Source: Nocardia sputorum | GTDB lineage: Bacteria; Actinomycetota; Actinomycetes; Mycobacteriales; Mycobacteriaceae | Direction: 5' to 3' | Assembly: GCF_027924405.1 (NCBI RefSeq) | Contig: NZ_AP026978.1 | Span: 1,922,001 to 1,986,000, forward strand | DNA: 64,000 bases | Shown here: positions 17,719-26,425 of the stretch, piece after piece | Layout of the letters: each line of letters opens with the position of its first letter | How positions within the stretch are numbered: position 1 is the stretch's first letter | Notes under the pieces: generated by a model | Told to the model about the DNA's origin: nothing | The model's input: only the letters and a program-made list of their open reading frames with translations | Databases searched by the model: none | Position numbers and translations under genes: made by a program

Positions 17719-18459
17719 ATGTCGGAGCTGACGGGCAAGGTCGCGCTGGTCACCGGGGGTAGCCGTGGGATCGGAGCGGCGGTCGCGCGCCGCCTCGCCG
17801 CCGCGGGCGCGGACGTGGCGCTGACCTACCAGCACGCCGAAGGGCAGGCGAAGTCGGTGGTCGGAGAAGTCCAGGCACTCGGCCGCCGAGCCGTCGCGAT
17901 CCAGGCCGACAGCGCCGACGCCACGGCCGTCCGCGCGGCGGTGGACCGCGCCGCGTCCGAACTCGGCGGGCTGGACATCCTGGTCAACAACGCGGGAATC
18001 TTTCCGGCGAAGCCGTTCGAGGAGTTCACCGTCGCCGAGATCGACAACGCGCTGGCCGTGCACGCCCGCGCCGCGTTCGTCGGCGCGCAGGCCGCCGTCG
18101 CGCACATGACCGACGGCGGGCGGATCATCAGCATCGGCACCAACCTCACCGATCACGCGCCGTTCGACGGTGTGACGCTCTACAACCTCAGCAAGTCCGC
18201 CCTCAACGGATTCACCAAGGCGCTCGCGCGCGAACTGGGCCCGCGTGCGATCACGGTGAACCTCGTGCAGCCCGGATCCACCGACACCGATATGAACCCC
18301 GGAGACGGCGCGCACGCGCAGCGGCAGCGGGAATTGACCGCGCTGGGCCGCTTCGGCGCCGCCGACGATGTCGCGGCCACGGTGGCTTTCCTGGCGGGGC
18401 CGTCCGGTCGCAGTGTCACCGGCGCGTTCCTCACCGTGGACAGCGGCACCAACGCCTGA
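17719..18459 (+). CDS. Classical short-chain dehydrogenase/reductase
   Basis: This is a 246-residue SDR of FabG-like length. The cofactor motif TGGSRGIG lies at residues 12-19, NNAG at 90-93 and the catalytic YNLSK at 155-159. The position usually occupied by the catalytic serine (about 13 residues before the tyrosine) is in a TNLTDH segment, so the serine is replaced or shifted. The basic residue after the first strand is not conserved enough to decide between NAD and NADP. The ATG at 17719 follows GGAGGAG with ideal spacing. It is controlled by the divergent TetR gene and ends against the AraC gene. The substrate is unknown. Confidence 0.9.
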   Translation: MSELTGKVALVTGGSRGIGAAVARRLAAAGADVALTYQHAEGQAKSVVGEVQALGRRAVAIQADSADATAVRAAVDRAASELGGLDILVNNAGIFPAKPFEEFTVAEIDNALAVHARAAFVGAQAAVAHMTDGGRIISIGTNLTDHAPFDGVTLYNLSKSALNGFTKALARELGPRAITVNLVQPGSTDTDMNPGDGAHAQRQRELTALGRFGAADDVAATVAFLAGPSGRSVTGAFLTVDSGTNA

Positions 18460-19227
18460 TCAGCCGCTGAAATACCGCCCCGGCGGGACCCCGACCGCCC
18501 GCCGGAACGCCGCGACGTAGGCGCTCGGCGTGCCGTAGCCGACCCGGCCGGCGATCCGGGCGATCGGCAGGCCCTCGGCGAGCAGCGGCAGGGAAGCGGC
18601 CAGCCGGATCTGCGTGCGCCAGTGGGCGAAACCGAGACCGGTTTCCGAGACGAACAACCGGGCCAGGGTGCGTGGGCTGGCCGCGACGTGGGCGGCGAAT
18701 TCGGCGAGCGTCCTCGGGTCGGCTGGATCTGCGGCGAGGGCGCCGGCCACCTGCCGCGCCCGCGGATCGGTCGGCGGGTGAGCGCCGATCGGGATCACCT
18801 CGACGGGCTCCAGGAGATCGAACACCACCGCTTCGGCGCGCGCCCGCCGCTCCCGGGTGGTGTCGGCCGTGGTGAGCAGGTCGAACAGTTCGTGCAAAAG
18901 CCGGGTCACGCGCAACATGGTCGGCGCGCCGAAGTCGACCGCGCACCGCCCGGGGTCGAGGAAGATGCCGCGCATCGCCGCGCCGTCGGACGTGCCCGTG
19001 CGGTGCGCGATGCCCGCGGGGATCCACAGCGCCCTCGTCGGCGGCAACACCCAGCGGCTGTCGTCCACCTCGACCGCGAGGACCCCGCGGGAGGCCCAGG
19101 CGATCTGGTGTTGCGGGTGTTCGTGCAGGCCGAACCAGTGCCCCGCGGGCAGCACGCCGACCCCGAACACCATGGCGGTCGCGCCGGTCGGGGCGGGATG
19201 GACCTCGGCGTGGCCGTTCTGCGACAC
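18460..19227 (-). CDS. AraC family regulator with N-terminal cupin
   Basis: The protein has 255 residues. The N-terminal cupin domain contains GHWFGLHEHPQHQIAWASRG, the histidine-rich sensor strand of the NimR/AraC subgroup. The C-terminal pair of helix-turn-helix motifs begins at TLAEFAAHVAASPRTLARLF and ends with the family signature GRVGYGTPSAYVAAFRRAVG. Members of this subgroup often regulate an adjacent exporter or oxidoreductase gene. Here it converges directly on the SDR gene and diverges from a methyltransferase gene 61 bases away, which is the more probable target. Confidence 0.9.
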   Translation of the reverse strand: MSQNGHAEVHPAPTGATAMVFGVGVLPAGHWFGLHEHPQHQIAWASRGVLAVEVDDSRWVLPPTRALWIPAGIAHRTGTSDGAAMRGIFLDPGRCAVDFGAPTMLRVTRLLHELFDLLTTADTTRERRARAEAVVFDLLEPVEVIPIGAHPPTDPRARQVAGALAADPADPRTLAEFAAHVAASPRTLARLFVSETGLGFAHWRTQIRLAASLPLLAEGLPIARIAGRVGYGTPSAYVAAFRRAVGVPPGRYFSG

Positions 19228-19288
19228 AGTGTGTCACCGTAGCTTGTCGTGCCCGGCCCGATCCGTTCGTAGCGTCACAGGCGTGGCG

Positions 19289-19852
19289 ATGAACATCTTT
19301 CACCGATTGCTGTGCCGCTCGTCGATGTGGGAGAAGACCAGCGCGACGCGCATCGTGCCGTGGGCGCTGTCCGGCCTCGATCTCGGTGCTGACACTGTCG
19401 AGATCGGCCCTGGTTACGGCGCGAACGTGTCCGCGTTGCTGGCTCGCACCTCCGCGCTCACGGGTGTCGAGATCGATCCGGTGCTGGCCGCGCGGTTGCG
19501 CGACCGGCACGGCGCGGCGATGACGGTGATCGACGGCGACGGAGCCGAGATGCCGCTGCCGACCGGGCGATTCGACTCCGTGGTCTGCTTCACGATGCTG
19601 CACCACGTACCGACACCCGGTAGGCAGGACGCGGTGTTCGCCGAAGCCCTGCGAGTCCTGCGTCCGGGCGGCGTGTTCGCGGGCAGCGACGGGCTCGACG
19701 GCCGGATGTTCCGGCTGATGCACCTCGGCGACACCTGCGTGCCCGTGCCACCGGAGACTGCCGCCGACCGGCTGCGCCGGATCGGCTTCACCGATGTGGA
19801 GATCGATACCGGCGCTTCGAGTTTCCGCTTCCGGGCGCGGCGGCCGGAGTGA
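19289..19852 (+). CDS. Class I SAM-dependent methyltransferase
   Basis: This is a compact 187-residue methyltransferase. The N-terminal helix contains MNIFHRLLCRSSMWEK. Motif I is VEIGPGYGAN, the acidic residue of motif II is in GVEIDPVL, and motif post-I/IV is FDSVVCFTMLHHV. ALRVLRPGGVF is typical of the Methyltransf_11 group that acts on small molecules, quinones or lipids. The ATG at 19289 was chosen; a GTG six bases upstream is also in frame. It is divergent from the AraC gene. Confidence 0.87.
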   Translation: MNIFHRLLCRSSMWEKTSATRIVPWALSGLDLGADTVEIGPGYGANVSALLARTSALTGVEIDPVLAARLRDRHGAAMTVIDGDGAEMPLPTGRFDSVVCFTMLHHVPTPGRQDAVFAEALRVLRPGGVFAGSDGLDGRMFRLMHLGDTCVPVPPETAADRLRRIGFTDVEIDTGASSFRFRARRPE

Positions 19853-19888
19853 TGTCCTCGAGCGGCGTGCGGGATTGCCTCTCGCCGT

Positions 19889-20443
19889 TCAGCCGGGCGT
19901 CGTCGTGAAGAAGCGCTGAGGATCCAGCGCACTGATCGGCGTCCACCGAGCCTGTGGTGTGGATTCGTCCGCATCCCGGGGCACGGCGTCGAAATAGCCC
20001 TGGATCGCCAACCCGAGTCGCGGATCCTCGTCGACTTGCCGCGCCATCTCGTAGTAGACGGCCAGGACGTGCACGCACCGTGCCTTGCGTGCCGCGCACG
20101 AACAGTCGGCGCCGGCGAGAACGGGCGCGATCGAGATCCCGGCCGCCGTGATCGCGCGGTGCATGTCATCGGTCGGCACGGGCAGGTCCGGCACGATCCC
20201 GGCGACGGCGGTGATCGTTTGCCGGGACAGCGGCGCGACCTCGAGGTGGGTCACCGACGCCTGCCCGCCGCGGTGGATGGTGGCGCGCACCACCCGTCCC
20301 TCGACGGTGGCTAGTACGCCGTTGTTCCGGGCGATGCTGCGGGCGCGGGGCAACAGCGGGTCCGGCCGGGTCTGGCGCAGCGGCTCCGCCAGCCGCACCC
20401 AGTCCATGCCCCACGCCGTGTAACCGAATTCGTTGTCCGCCAT
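19889..20443 (-). CDS. SWIM zinc-finger protein
   Basis: The protein has 184 residues. A SWIM-type zinc finger (CxC...CxH) is visible as CSC, six residues and then CVH within GADCSCAARKARCVHVLAVYY. SWIM domains bind DNA or proteins and in bacteria are typically encoded next to SNF2-type ATPases. That is the case here: the start codon overlaps the stop of the SNF2 gene in a TGATG arrangement, so the two are translationally coupled. The first 110 residues have no known domain and may bridge to the helicase. Confidence 0.88.
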   Translation of the reverse strand: MADNEFGYTAWGMDWVRLAEPLRQTRPDPLLPRARSIARNNGVLATVEGRVVRATIHRGGQASVTHLEVAPLSRQTITAVAGIVPDLPVPTDDMHRAITAAGISIAPVLAGADCSCAARKARCVHVLAVYYEMARQVDEDPRLGLAIQGYFDAVPRDADESTPQARWTPISALDPQRFFTTTPG

Positions 20444-22206
20444 CAGTTCTCCCTCTTGCGGCGCAAGATCTCGATCAACTGGTCGTCGTCCAGCGCGGCC
20501 AGAGTCGCGATGCCCGCCGCGTCGCCGAGGTCGCGCAACGCCGCCTTACGGTCGTGCATGCCCGCGATGTGCTCCTCCACGGTGGTGGTGGAGGTGAGCG
20601 TGGTGACGGTTACCGTGCGGGTCTGGCCGATCCGGTGCACCCGGTCGGAGGCCTGCGCCTCGACCGCGGGATTCCACCAGCGATCGAAGTGGACGACGTC
20701 GGCGGCGCGGGTCAGGGTGAGCCCGGTGCCCGCCGCGCGCAGGCTGAGCACCAGCACCGGTGGCCCGTCCTCGGCCTGGAACCGGGTGACGATCTCGGCG
20801 CGCTCGGCCTGCGAGAGCCCACCGTGGAAGAACGGCGCGGTCACCCCGAACCGGTCGGCCAGATGCCGGACGAGCAACTCACCGGTCTGCCGGTACTGGG
20901 TGAAAATCAATGTGGGACTGTCGGTTTCGAGATTGGTGGCGATGATGTCGGTGCACAGGTCGAGTTTTCCGGACCGGCCGGTCAACTCGTCGAGGTCGCC
21001 GGTGATCAGGCCGGGATGGTTGCACACCTGCTTGAGTGCGGTCAGCGCCGCGAGCACGCGGCCGTGACGCTCGATGCCCGCGCCGAATCCGTCGTCGACG
21101 GCTTTGTCGAGCAACTGGTCGTAGAGCCGCTCCTGCTCGGCGGTGAGGTCGCAGAGCAGGTCACTGTGGATCTTCGCGGGAAGGGCCGCGGCGACCTGAC
21201 GCTTGGTTCGTGCCAGCACCACCGGTTCGATGGTGTCGCGCAACCGCGCCGCGGCGGCCGCCGACCCCTCGTGGATCGGTCGTACGAAGCGCCGCCGGAA
21301 TTGCGTCCGGTGCCCGAACAGCCGGGGCGCCACCAGGTGCAGCAGGGCCCACAACTCCTCGAGATGGTTCTCCACCGGCGTGCCCGTGAGCGCGACCGTC
21401 GCGGCCGCGTCGATTCCGCGCGCGGCCTTCGCGATCTGGGTGCGGGGATTCTTCAGCGCCTGCGCCTCGTCGAAGACGGTCGTCGCCCAGTCCTGCTGCG
21501 CCAGCACCTGCCCGTGCAGCCGCAAGGTCGGATAACCGGTGACGACGATGGTGCCGGCGTCGGCGGCGACGGTGCCGCCACGCCAGACGACCGCGCGGAG
21601 CCCCGGCGCGAACCGGCCGATCTCGTGTGCCCAGTTGCCGACCAGCGAGGTCGGGCACACCACCAGTTGCGGGCCCGCCGCGGCCCGGTCGAGCAGGAAA
21701 CCGATGGTCTGGACGGTCTTGCCGAGGCCCATCTCGTCGGCGAGCACCGCGCCGCCGTGCGCGGCCACCGTTTCGCGTAGCCAGCCGACCCCGCGGGCCT
21801 GGTACGGCCGCAGCTGCGCTTTCAACGTCGCCCGCAGGTCCGCGGTGACCGCCTCGGTGTCGCGCAGGACGCGCACCGCGTGGTGCGCGGCGACGATCGC
21901 GGTGCCGGACGCGTCCGGCACCGCGTGTGCCGCGATGGGCAAGGCATCGGCGTCCGTGTCGAGCGGCTCCCCGGCTGGATCGGCGAGAACGGAGCGCACG
22001 ATCCGCTGCCAGGACAGGACCGACTCGCCCGGCTGCTCGGGCCTCGAACCGGCGAGAGTCTGGGCGTCGACCAGCACGGCGTCGACCTCCGCGACCGCGA
22101 GGGCTCCGTCCGCGACCGGGACGGCCAGGGCGACGGTCTCGCGGTCACCCGGACCGGCTGGGTGGGGACCGGTGGTATGTCCCGTCCAGGACCAGAGCGC
22201 GAACAT
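20443..22206 (-). CDS. SNF2-family DEAD/DEAH helicase (SWIM-associated)
   Basis: This is an SNF2/Rad54-type DNA translocase of about 587 residues. The Walker A region is LADEMGLGKTVQT, motif II is VFDEAQALKNP, motif III is VALTGTPVENHLEELW, and the C-terminal lobe has motif V/VI ASDRVHRIGQTRTVTV. The start at 22206 gives MFALWSW, resembling the MLHxLW start of this family, and no nearer ATG or GTG exists; the ribosome-binding site is weak. It forms a coupled two-gene unit with the SWIM protein. Such pairs occur across actinobacteria and are suspected to act in DNA transactions or defence. The palindrome-rich region shared with the divergent TetR gene may control it. Confidence 0.88.
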   Translation of the reverse strand: MFALWSWTGHTTGPHPAGPGDRETVALAVPVADGALAVAEVDAVLVDAQTLAGSRPEQPGESVLSWQRIVRSVLADPAGEPLDTDADALPIAAHAVPDASGTAIVAAHHAVRVLRDTEAVTADLRATLKAQLRPYQARGVGWLRETVAAHGGAVLADEMGLGKTVQTIGFLLDRAAAGPQLVVCPTSLVGNWAHEIGRFAPGLRAVVWRGGTVAADAGTIVVTGYPTLRLHGQVLAQQDWATTVFDEAQALKNPRTQIAKAARGIDAAATVALTGTPVENHLEELWALLHLVAPRLFGHRTQFRRRFVRPIHEGSAAAAARLRDTIEPVVLARTKRQVAAALPAKIHSDLLCDLTAEQERLYDQLLDKAVDDGFGAGIERHGRVLAALTALKQVCNHPGLITGDLDELTGRSGKLDLCTDIIATNLETDSPTLIFTQYRQTGELLVRHLADRFGVTAPFFHGGLSQAERAEIVTRFQAEDGPPVLVLSLRAAGTGLTLTRAADVVHFDRWWNPAVEAQASDRVHRIGQTRTVTVTTLTSTTTVEEHIAGMHDRKAALRDLGDAAGIATLAALDDDQLIEILRRKREN

Positions 22207-22263
22207 GTGCCGATCGGGTAGATATGTGGCGTGTGTGCTTGGCAGGGCGCACCCCTTAATCAA

Positions 22264-22301
22264 CGTATAGTGTACGGAGTAGTATAACAACGTACACCGT
22301 A
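22264..22301. promoter_or_regulatory. palindromic operator region between SNF2 and TetR genes
   Basis: GTGTACG (22270-22276) and CGTACAC (22291-22297) form a perfect inverted repeat, with centres 21 bases (two helical turns) apart. Two copies of TACnnnGTA (22273-22281 and 22293-22301) lie 20 bases apart, matching the operator style of TetR_C_1-type repressors. The stretch is AT-rich compared with its surroundings and sits 25 bases from the TetR start, so it probably also contains the promoters. Confidence 0.65.
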
Positions 22302-22325
22302 TCGAATTGATTCCCCGAGGAGCCG

Positions 22326-23081
22326 GTGAGCGAGGACAGCACATTCGACCAGGCCAGGCGGCTGATGGGCCTGCTGTGGCGGCACCAACTTCCGCCGCCA
22401 CCGGTGGGGCGCGGTCCGAAGCCGACCGTGAGCGTCGACGCGGTGGTCGCGGCGGCGGTCGCGCTCGCCGACCGCGACGGCTACGACAAGGTCTCCATCC
22501 GAGCCGTCGCCGCCGAACTCGGGCTGCGGCCGATGGGTCTCTACACCTACGTGCCGAGCAAGGACGCGCTGACGATCCTCATGGTCGACGCGGTCGCCGA
22601 CGAGGATCCGCCCATCCCCGGCGATCTGCCGCCGCGCGAGCGGATGGCGGCCGTGGCCAGACAGGTCCGTGCGGAACTCGTCGCACATCCCTGGCTGCTC
22701 GACGTCCCGCCGTGGCGGCTGGTACTCGGGCCGGGGCGGATGCGCCGCTACGAACGGCAGCTCGCCGCGATCGATGGGCTCGGCCTGCCGGACGTGGTGA
22801 TGGACCGGGTGATCGCCGTGTTGTCGGAGTTCGCCACCGGGAACGCGCGCATGGCGGTGGCCGCGGCCAGAGAGACCGGGCGGATGAGCGACGCGCGGTG
22901 GTGGGAGGTGCACGGCCCGCTGCTGGCCGAGGTCATGCCGCCGAGCCGTTTCCCGCTCTCGTCACGCGTCGGGGCCGCGGTCGGTGAGCTGTATCAGGCG
23001 CCCGCCGACCCCGACGGCTCCTTCGAATTCGGCCTGGCCAGGCTGCTGGACGGCATTCTCGGCGCGGTGCCCGGAGCCTGA
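22326..23081 (+). CDS. TetR family regulator (TetR_C_1 type)
   Basis: The protein has 251 residues. The helix-turn-helix is preceded by an unusual proline-rich 35-residue head (LPPPPVGRGPKPTVS) and reads VSIRAVAAELGLRPMGLYTYVPSKDAL, the recognition helix of the tetracycline-repressor-like TetR_C_1 group. The C-terminal domain fits that family, whose members usually control an adjacent transporter or modifying enzyme. The start is a GTG preceded by GAGGAG. No transporter lies next to it; its divergent neighbour is the SNF2 gene. A strong terminator follows. Confidence 0.9.
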   Translation: MSEDSTFDQARRLMGLLWRHQLPPPPVGRGPKPTVSVDAVVAAAVALADRDGYDKVSIRAVAAELGLRPMGLYTYVPSKDALTILMVDAVADEDPPIPGDLPPRERMAAVARQVRAELVAHPWLLDVPPWRLVLGPGRMRRYERQLAAIDGLGLPDVVMDRVIAVLSEFATGNARMAVAAARETGRMSDARWWEVHGPLLAEVMPPSRFPLSSRVGAAVGELYQAPADPDGSFEFGLARLLDGILGAVPGA

Positions 23082-23100
23082 ACGCCTCCGGACACGCCGA

Positions 23101-23128
23101 CAGCGGGCGACCTCTTGGTCGCCCGCTG
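23101..23128. terminator. terminator after the TetR gene
   Basis: CAGCGGGCGAC and GTCGCCCGCTG form a perfect 11-bp stem with a six-base loop, starting 20 bases after the TetR stop. It sits between convergent genes and may serve both. Confidence 0.8.
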
Positions 23129-23185
23129 CCGGTGGAAACGGTGTTCTGTTGTCCGATGCTGTTGTGTCAGGACGCGAGGAGCAGA

Positions 23186-23380
23186 TCAGAGCGCGGGAGC
23201 GGACTCCGTGTCGATCACGGCGTCCAGCTCACGCAGCCGATCCATGTGTTCGTTCGCGTGGTGCTGGCAGAAGAGCAACTCTCCACCTGCGGGCAGTACG
23301 GCGCGCACTCGGGCGGCCGCCCCGCAGCGGTCGCAACGATCGACCGCGGTCAGTGGGGTGCTTGTCAGGGTTCCTGGCAT
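23186..23380 (-). CDS. DUF7455-like small zinc-ribbon protein
   Basis: This 64-residue protein has CDRCG and FCQHHANEH, a C-x2-C plus C-x2-H arrangement suitable for binding one zinc ion. Very similar small proteins are encoded near sigB and ideR in mycobacteria and related genera (DUF7455-type annotation). The function is unknown. It converges on the TetR gene across the terminator and diverges from the DUF952 gene. Length and motif are intact. Confidence 0.8.
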   Translation of the reverse strand: MPGTLTSTPLTAVDRCDRCGAAARVRAVLPAGGELLFCQHHANEHMDRLRELDAVIDTESAPAL

Positions 23381-23656
23381 GACTCCTCCGTCCTGGCTCC
23401 CGGTCCCGACGACCGTTCACCTGGTGTGGGGCCCGTGGTCACTCACCACGAGCTCGCTACCGCTACTTCCCAGCAGGGGTATGACTACTCTGTCAGACGT
23501 TCGGGACGGGGGACTTTGTTCCCGCGTAGGAAGCAGTGTGTTTTCGATAACACGACCAGGGATTTCGCTACGGGCGAACGCCACAGGTCCTGTCGTCGAT
23601 GTGCACTGCGTCACACCCTCGATCGGCCGATCCAGTTGTCTACCGGGAGATTACCC

Positions 23657-24016
23657 GTGACCTATGACACTCACACACTTGTTCACCTATGCACTTTGGA
23701 CGAATGGCTTTCCGCTCGGCAAACGGGGGAGTACCGTGCGCCCTCGCTCGCCGAAGCGGGGTTCATTCATCTCTCCACGCCCCAGCAGGTGCACTTGCCC
23801 GCAAACCGCTTGTTCCGCGGACGGCGTGATCTCGTGCTGCTGCGGATCGACGCCCGCCGCGTGGGTTCGCCGATCGAATGGGAGCCCGGCGTCCCCACCG
23901 ACCCGGAATCGATGCTCTTCCCGCATCTGTACGGCCCCTTGCCGGTGGCCGCGGTCACCGGAGTCGAGGACTACCCGCCCGAGTCGGACGGGAGTTTCGC
24001 CCCACGCACGGCGTGA
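23657..24016 (+). CDS. DUF952 family protein
   Basis: This is a 119-residue protein of the DUF952 family, a small glutathione-S-transferase-unrelated fold found across bacteria. Family features are LVHLCTLDEWLSA near the start, AGFIHLSTPQQV in the first third, and HLYGPLPVAAVTGVEDY near the end. The GTG at 23657 is preceded by GGGAGA six bases upstream; a longer frame upstream has no coding character. The 276-base upstream gap is relatively AT-rich and holds the divergent promoters for this gene and the DUF7455 gene. No enzymatic function is established for the family. Confidence 0.88.
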   Translation: MTYDTHTLVHLCTLDEWLSARQTGEYRAPSLAEAGFIHLSTPQQVHLPANRLFRGRRDLVLLRIDARRVGSPIEWEPGVPTDPESMLFPHLYGPLPVAAVTGVEDYPPESDGSFAPRTA

Positions 24017-24661
24017 TCACCGGTCGCGGATCTCGCGCGCCACGATGGCGGCCTGAACCCGCGACCGCACACCGAGTTTCGTCAGCACCCGGGAGACGTG
24101 CGTCTTCACGGTCGTCTCGCCGATGAACAACCGGCCCGCGATCTGCGCGTTGGACAAGCCGTCGCCGAGACACTCGAGCACTTCGCGTTCCCGCTCGGTG
24201 AGCCCGTGGAGCCCGGCGGGAGCCGGTCGCGTGCCCGCGCCGTTCGAGGCGAACGCCGCGATCACCGCTCGCGTCACTTCCGGAGCCAGCACGCCGTCAC
24301 CCGCCGCCACCGCGCGCACCGCCTCGACCAGGGCCCGTCCCGACGTCGATTTCAGCACGAACCCCGAAGCGCCCGCGCGCAGCGTGCGAAAGACGTACTC
24401 ATCCAAGTCGAAGGTGGTCAGGATCAGCACCTCGGCCAGACCCGCCGCGGTGATCCGCTCGGTGGCGGTGATGCCGTCCACCCCCGGCATCCGCACGTCC
24501 ATCAGCACCACCTGTGGCCGCAGCGCTTTGGCCTGCGCCACCGCGACATCCCCGTCGGCCGCTTCGCCGACCACCTCGATGTCGTCCTCGGCGTCCAGGA
24601 TCATCCGCAGGCCCGCGCGAATCGCGGCGTGGTCGTCGGCGATCACCACCCGGATCGTCAT
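24017..24661 (-). CDS. NarL/FixJ-type response regulator
   Basis: The protein has 214 residues. The receiver domain has acidic DD at 9-10, phospho-acceptor D55 in LMDVRMPG, a switch threonine in ILTTFD and the conserved lysine in LKSTSG. After a short linker comes a LuxR-type helix-turn-helix ([35 protein letters not shown] is the region, about residues 150-185). It overlaps the upstream histidine kinase gene by four bases (ATGA), so the pair is one operon. Target genes are unknown. The nearest divergent operon is the K+/H+ antiporter pair. Confidence 0.95.
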   Translation of the reverse strand: MTIRVVIADDHAAIRAGLRMILDAEDDIEVVGEAADGDVAVAQAKALRPQVVLMDVRMPGVDGITATERITAAGLAEVLILTTFDLDEYVFRTLRAGASGFVLKSTSGRALVEAVRAVAAGDGVLAPEVTRAVIAAFASNGAGTRPAPAGLHGLTEREREVLECLGDGLSNAQIAGRLFIGETTVKTHVSRVLTKLGVRSRVQAAIVAREIRDR

Positions 24662-25848
24662 GCGGCGTCCGTCGATCCGAGCGGCAGGCTGGCCAGAACT
24701 TCCCACCGGCCGGAATCCGTTCCGGCGCGCAGGCTTCCGCCGAGCGCAGCCGCACGCTCGCGCATATTCACCAGACCGCGTCCAGCTCGATCCGTCGCAC
24801 CGGATGGTCGCCGCGGCCCGATCCGGTTGTCGACGGATATGGTCAGCATTCCCTCCTCGGTGCGCACGTCGATGCGGATCTCCTGTCCCGGTGCGTGTTT
24901 CATGGCGTTGGTCATAGCTTCCTGCACGATTCGATAGGCGGCCTGGCCGACCGCACTGGGCAGCGCTGCGCCGGCGGGCGATTCGCGTACCAGCACCGAA
25001 ACCCCCGCGGCGCGGGCTGCGTCCACCAGGATCGGCAGCTGTGCGAGCGTGCGGGGCGCGGCGATCTCCTCCGCCGCGTCGTCGCTGCGCAGCAATCCGA
25101 TCATGGTGCGCATCTCCTCCAGAGCACTGACGCTGTCGGCCCGAATGGACCGCATGATCCCGGCCACCGCGGGGTCGGCTTCGCGGCGGTCCAGTATTCC
25201 GATCGCCGCCTCCGAGTGCAGCGCGATGGCCGACAGGTGCCCGGCGATCACGTCGTGCAGGTCGCGCGCCATCGTGGTGCGCTCGTCGGCGACGGCCGCG
25301 CGCCGGTCGAGTTCGGCGACCAGGGTCAGCGCCTGGGCGCGGGCGCGCTCGGCGTGCGCCACCTCCTTGTGCGTGCGCACCGAATTCGCCCACCAGATCG
25401 GCGTCGCGACGAAACTGAACACCGCCACCAGGGCGAGCGACACCGCACGTGGGTCGCCGGTCAGCGCCAGCACCAGGACTACGAGGACGCCCGAGAGCGC
25501 GAACCAGGACAGCGCCGTGATCCGCGCGGTCCGGCGCCCGGAGTACAGCACGGCGGCGTAGATCAGGTCGGCGTAGATGATCCACACCGACACGGTGGCG
25601 CCGAGCCGGATGTCCATCGCCAAGGGGACGAGCCCGCCCAGCATGGCCGCGACCGGCGCGCGGCGCCGGGCGAACGTCGCCAGGCACAGCACGGCGAGCA
25701 CACCGAACCGCACCCACAACGACACCTGCTCGCCCCGGTCGGTCATCGTCGACAGGCCGGACAGGTAGAGCGCCGCGCCGCCGGCGAACGCGATCACCGC
25801 GCCCAGCGCGTCCCGCGTCCGCTCCGGGAAATCCGACCACCGCCGCAC
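24658..25848 (-). CDS. HisKA_3-type sensor histidine kinase
   Basis: This is a membrane sensor kinase of about 396 residues. Five or so hydrophobic segments fill residues 15-155. A dimerisation/phosphoacceptor helix follows, with H198 in [11 protein letters not shown], and then a HATPase domain with the N-box [10 protein letters not shown] and the G-box [11 protein letters not shown]. It is the cognate kinase of the adjacent NarL-type regulator, whose start codon overlaps its stop. There is no extracellular sensor domain, so the signal is probably sensed in or near the membrane. The start is taken as GTG 25848, though the GGAGG there is unusually close, so the true start is uncertain. Confidence 0.9.
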   Translation of the reverse strand: MRRWSDFPERTRDALGAVIAFAGGAALYLSGLSTMTDRGEQVSLWVRFGVLAVLCLATFARRRAPVAAMLGGLVPLAMDIRLGATVSVWIIYADLIYAAVLYSGRRTARITALSWFALSGVLVVLVLALTGDPRAVSLALVAVFSFVATPIWWANSVRTHKEVAHAERARAQALTLVAELDRRAAVADERTTMARDLHDVIAGHLSAIALHSEAAIGILDRREADPAVAGIMRSIRADSVSALEEMRTMIGLLRSDDAAEEIAAPRTLAQLPILVDAARAAGVSVLVRESPAGAALPSAVGQAAYRIVQEAMTNAMKHAPGQEIRIDVRTEEGMLTISVDNRIGPRRPSGATDRAGRGLVNMRERAAALGGSLRAGTDSGRWEVLASLPLGSTDAA

Positions 25849-25941
25849 GCCTCCATCACAGCACAGCGCGGGCGACGCGCCATCGGCCGAAGTGATGACC
25901 GATCCGTTCGCGCACGCGGTGATCCGGCTAATCTGGAGGGC

Positions 25942-26424
25942 GTGAACGTCGACGTCACCGCACTCCCCGGCATCGGGGTCCGCAAGGACTTCGAGGTGCG
26001 TTCCGGTCGCCGAATCGGCGTGGTCGCCCACCGTGACGGTGATATCGACCTGATCGTCTCCAAGCTCGACGATCCCGACGCCTGTGCCGCGCAGATCCCG
26101 CTCACCACCGACGAGGCAGCGGTGCTGGCCAATCTGCTCGGCGCGCCGCAGCTGGTCGCCAAGCTCAACGACGACCACCGCGACATGCCCGGGATCACCA
26201 CGCGCCAGCTCCCGATCGGGGACGACTCCCCGTACGACGGCCGCACCCTCGGCGAAACCGAGATGCGCACCCGCACGAAGGTCTCCATCGTGGCGGTCAT
26301 GCGGGCCGGGCAGTTGCATCCCTCGCCCGGACCCGATTTCACCTTCACCACGGGCGACCTGCTCGTAGTCGTCGGCACTCCGGAGGGCTTGGATGCCGCC
26401 GCGAAGATCTTGACGCACGGCTGA
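25942..26424 (+). CDS. KhtT-like regulatory subunit of K+/H+ antiporter (TrkA_C domain)
   Basis: The 160-residue cytoplasmic protein has two parts. The N-terminal half (residues 1-75) resembles the KhtT head (LPGIGVRKDFEV, then RRIGVVAHRDGDIDL). The C-terminal half is an RCK_C/TrkA_C domain (RTLGETEMRTRTKVSIVAVMRAG and TTGDLLVVVGT), which in relatives binds cyclic di-AMP or other ligands to gate the antiporter. It starts at GTG 25942 after GGAGGG and ends one base before the transporter gene starts, so they are co-transcribed. Confidence 0.88.
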   Translation: MNVDVTALPGIGVRKDFEVRSGRRIGVVAHRDGDIDLIVSKLDDPDACAAQIPLTTDEAAVLANLLGAPQLVAKLNDDHRDMPGITTRQLPIGDDSPYDGRTLGETEMRTRTKVSIVAVMRAGQLHPSPGPDFTFTTGDLLVVVGTPEGLDAAAKILTHG

Positions 26425-26425
26425 C

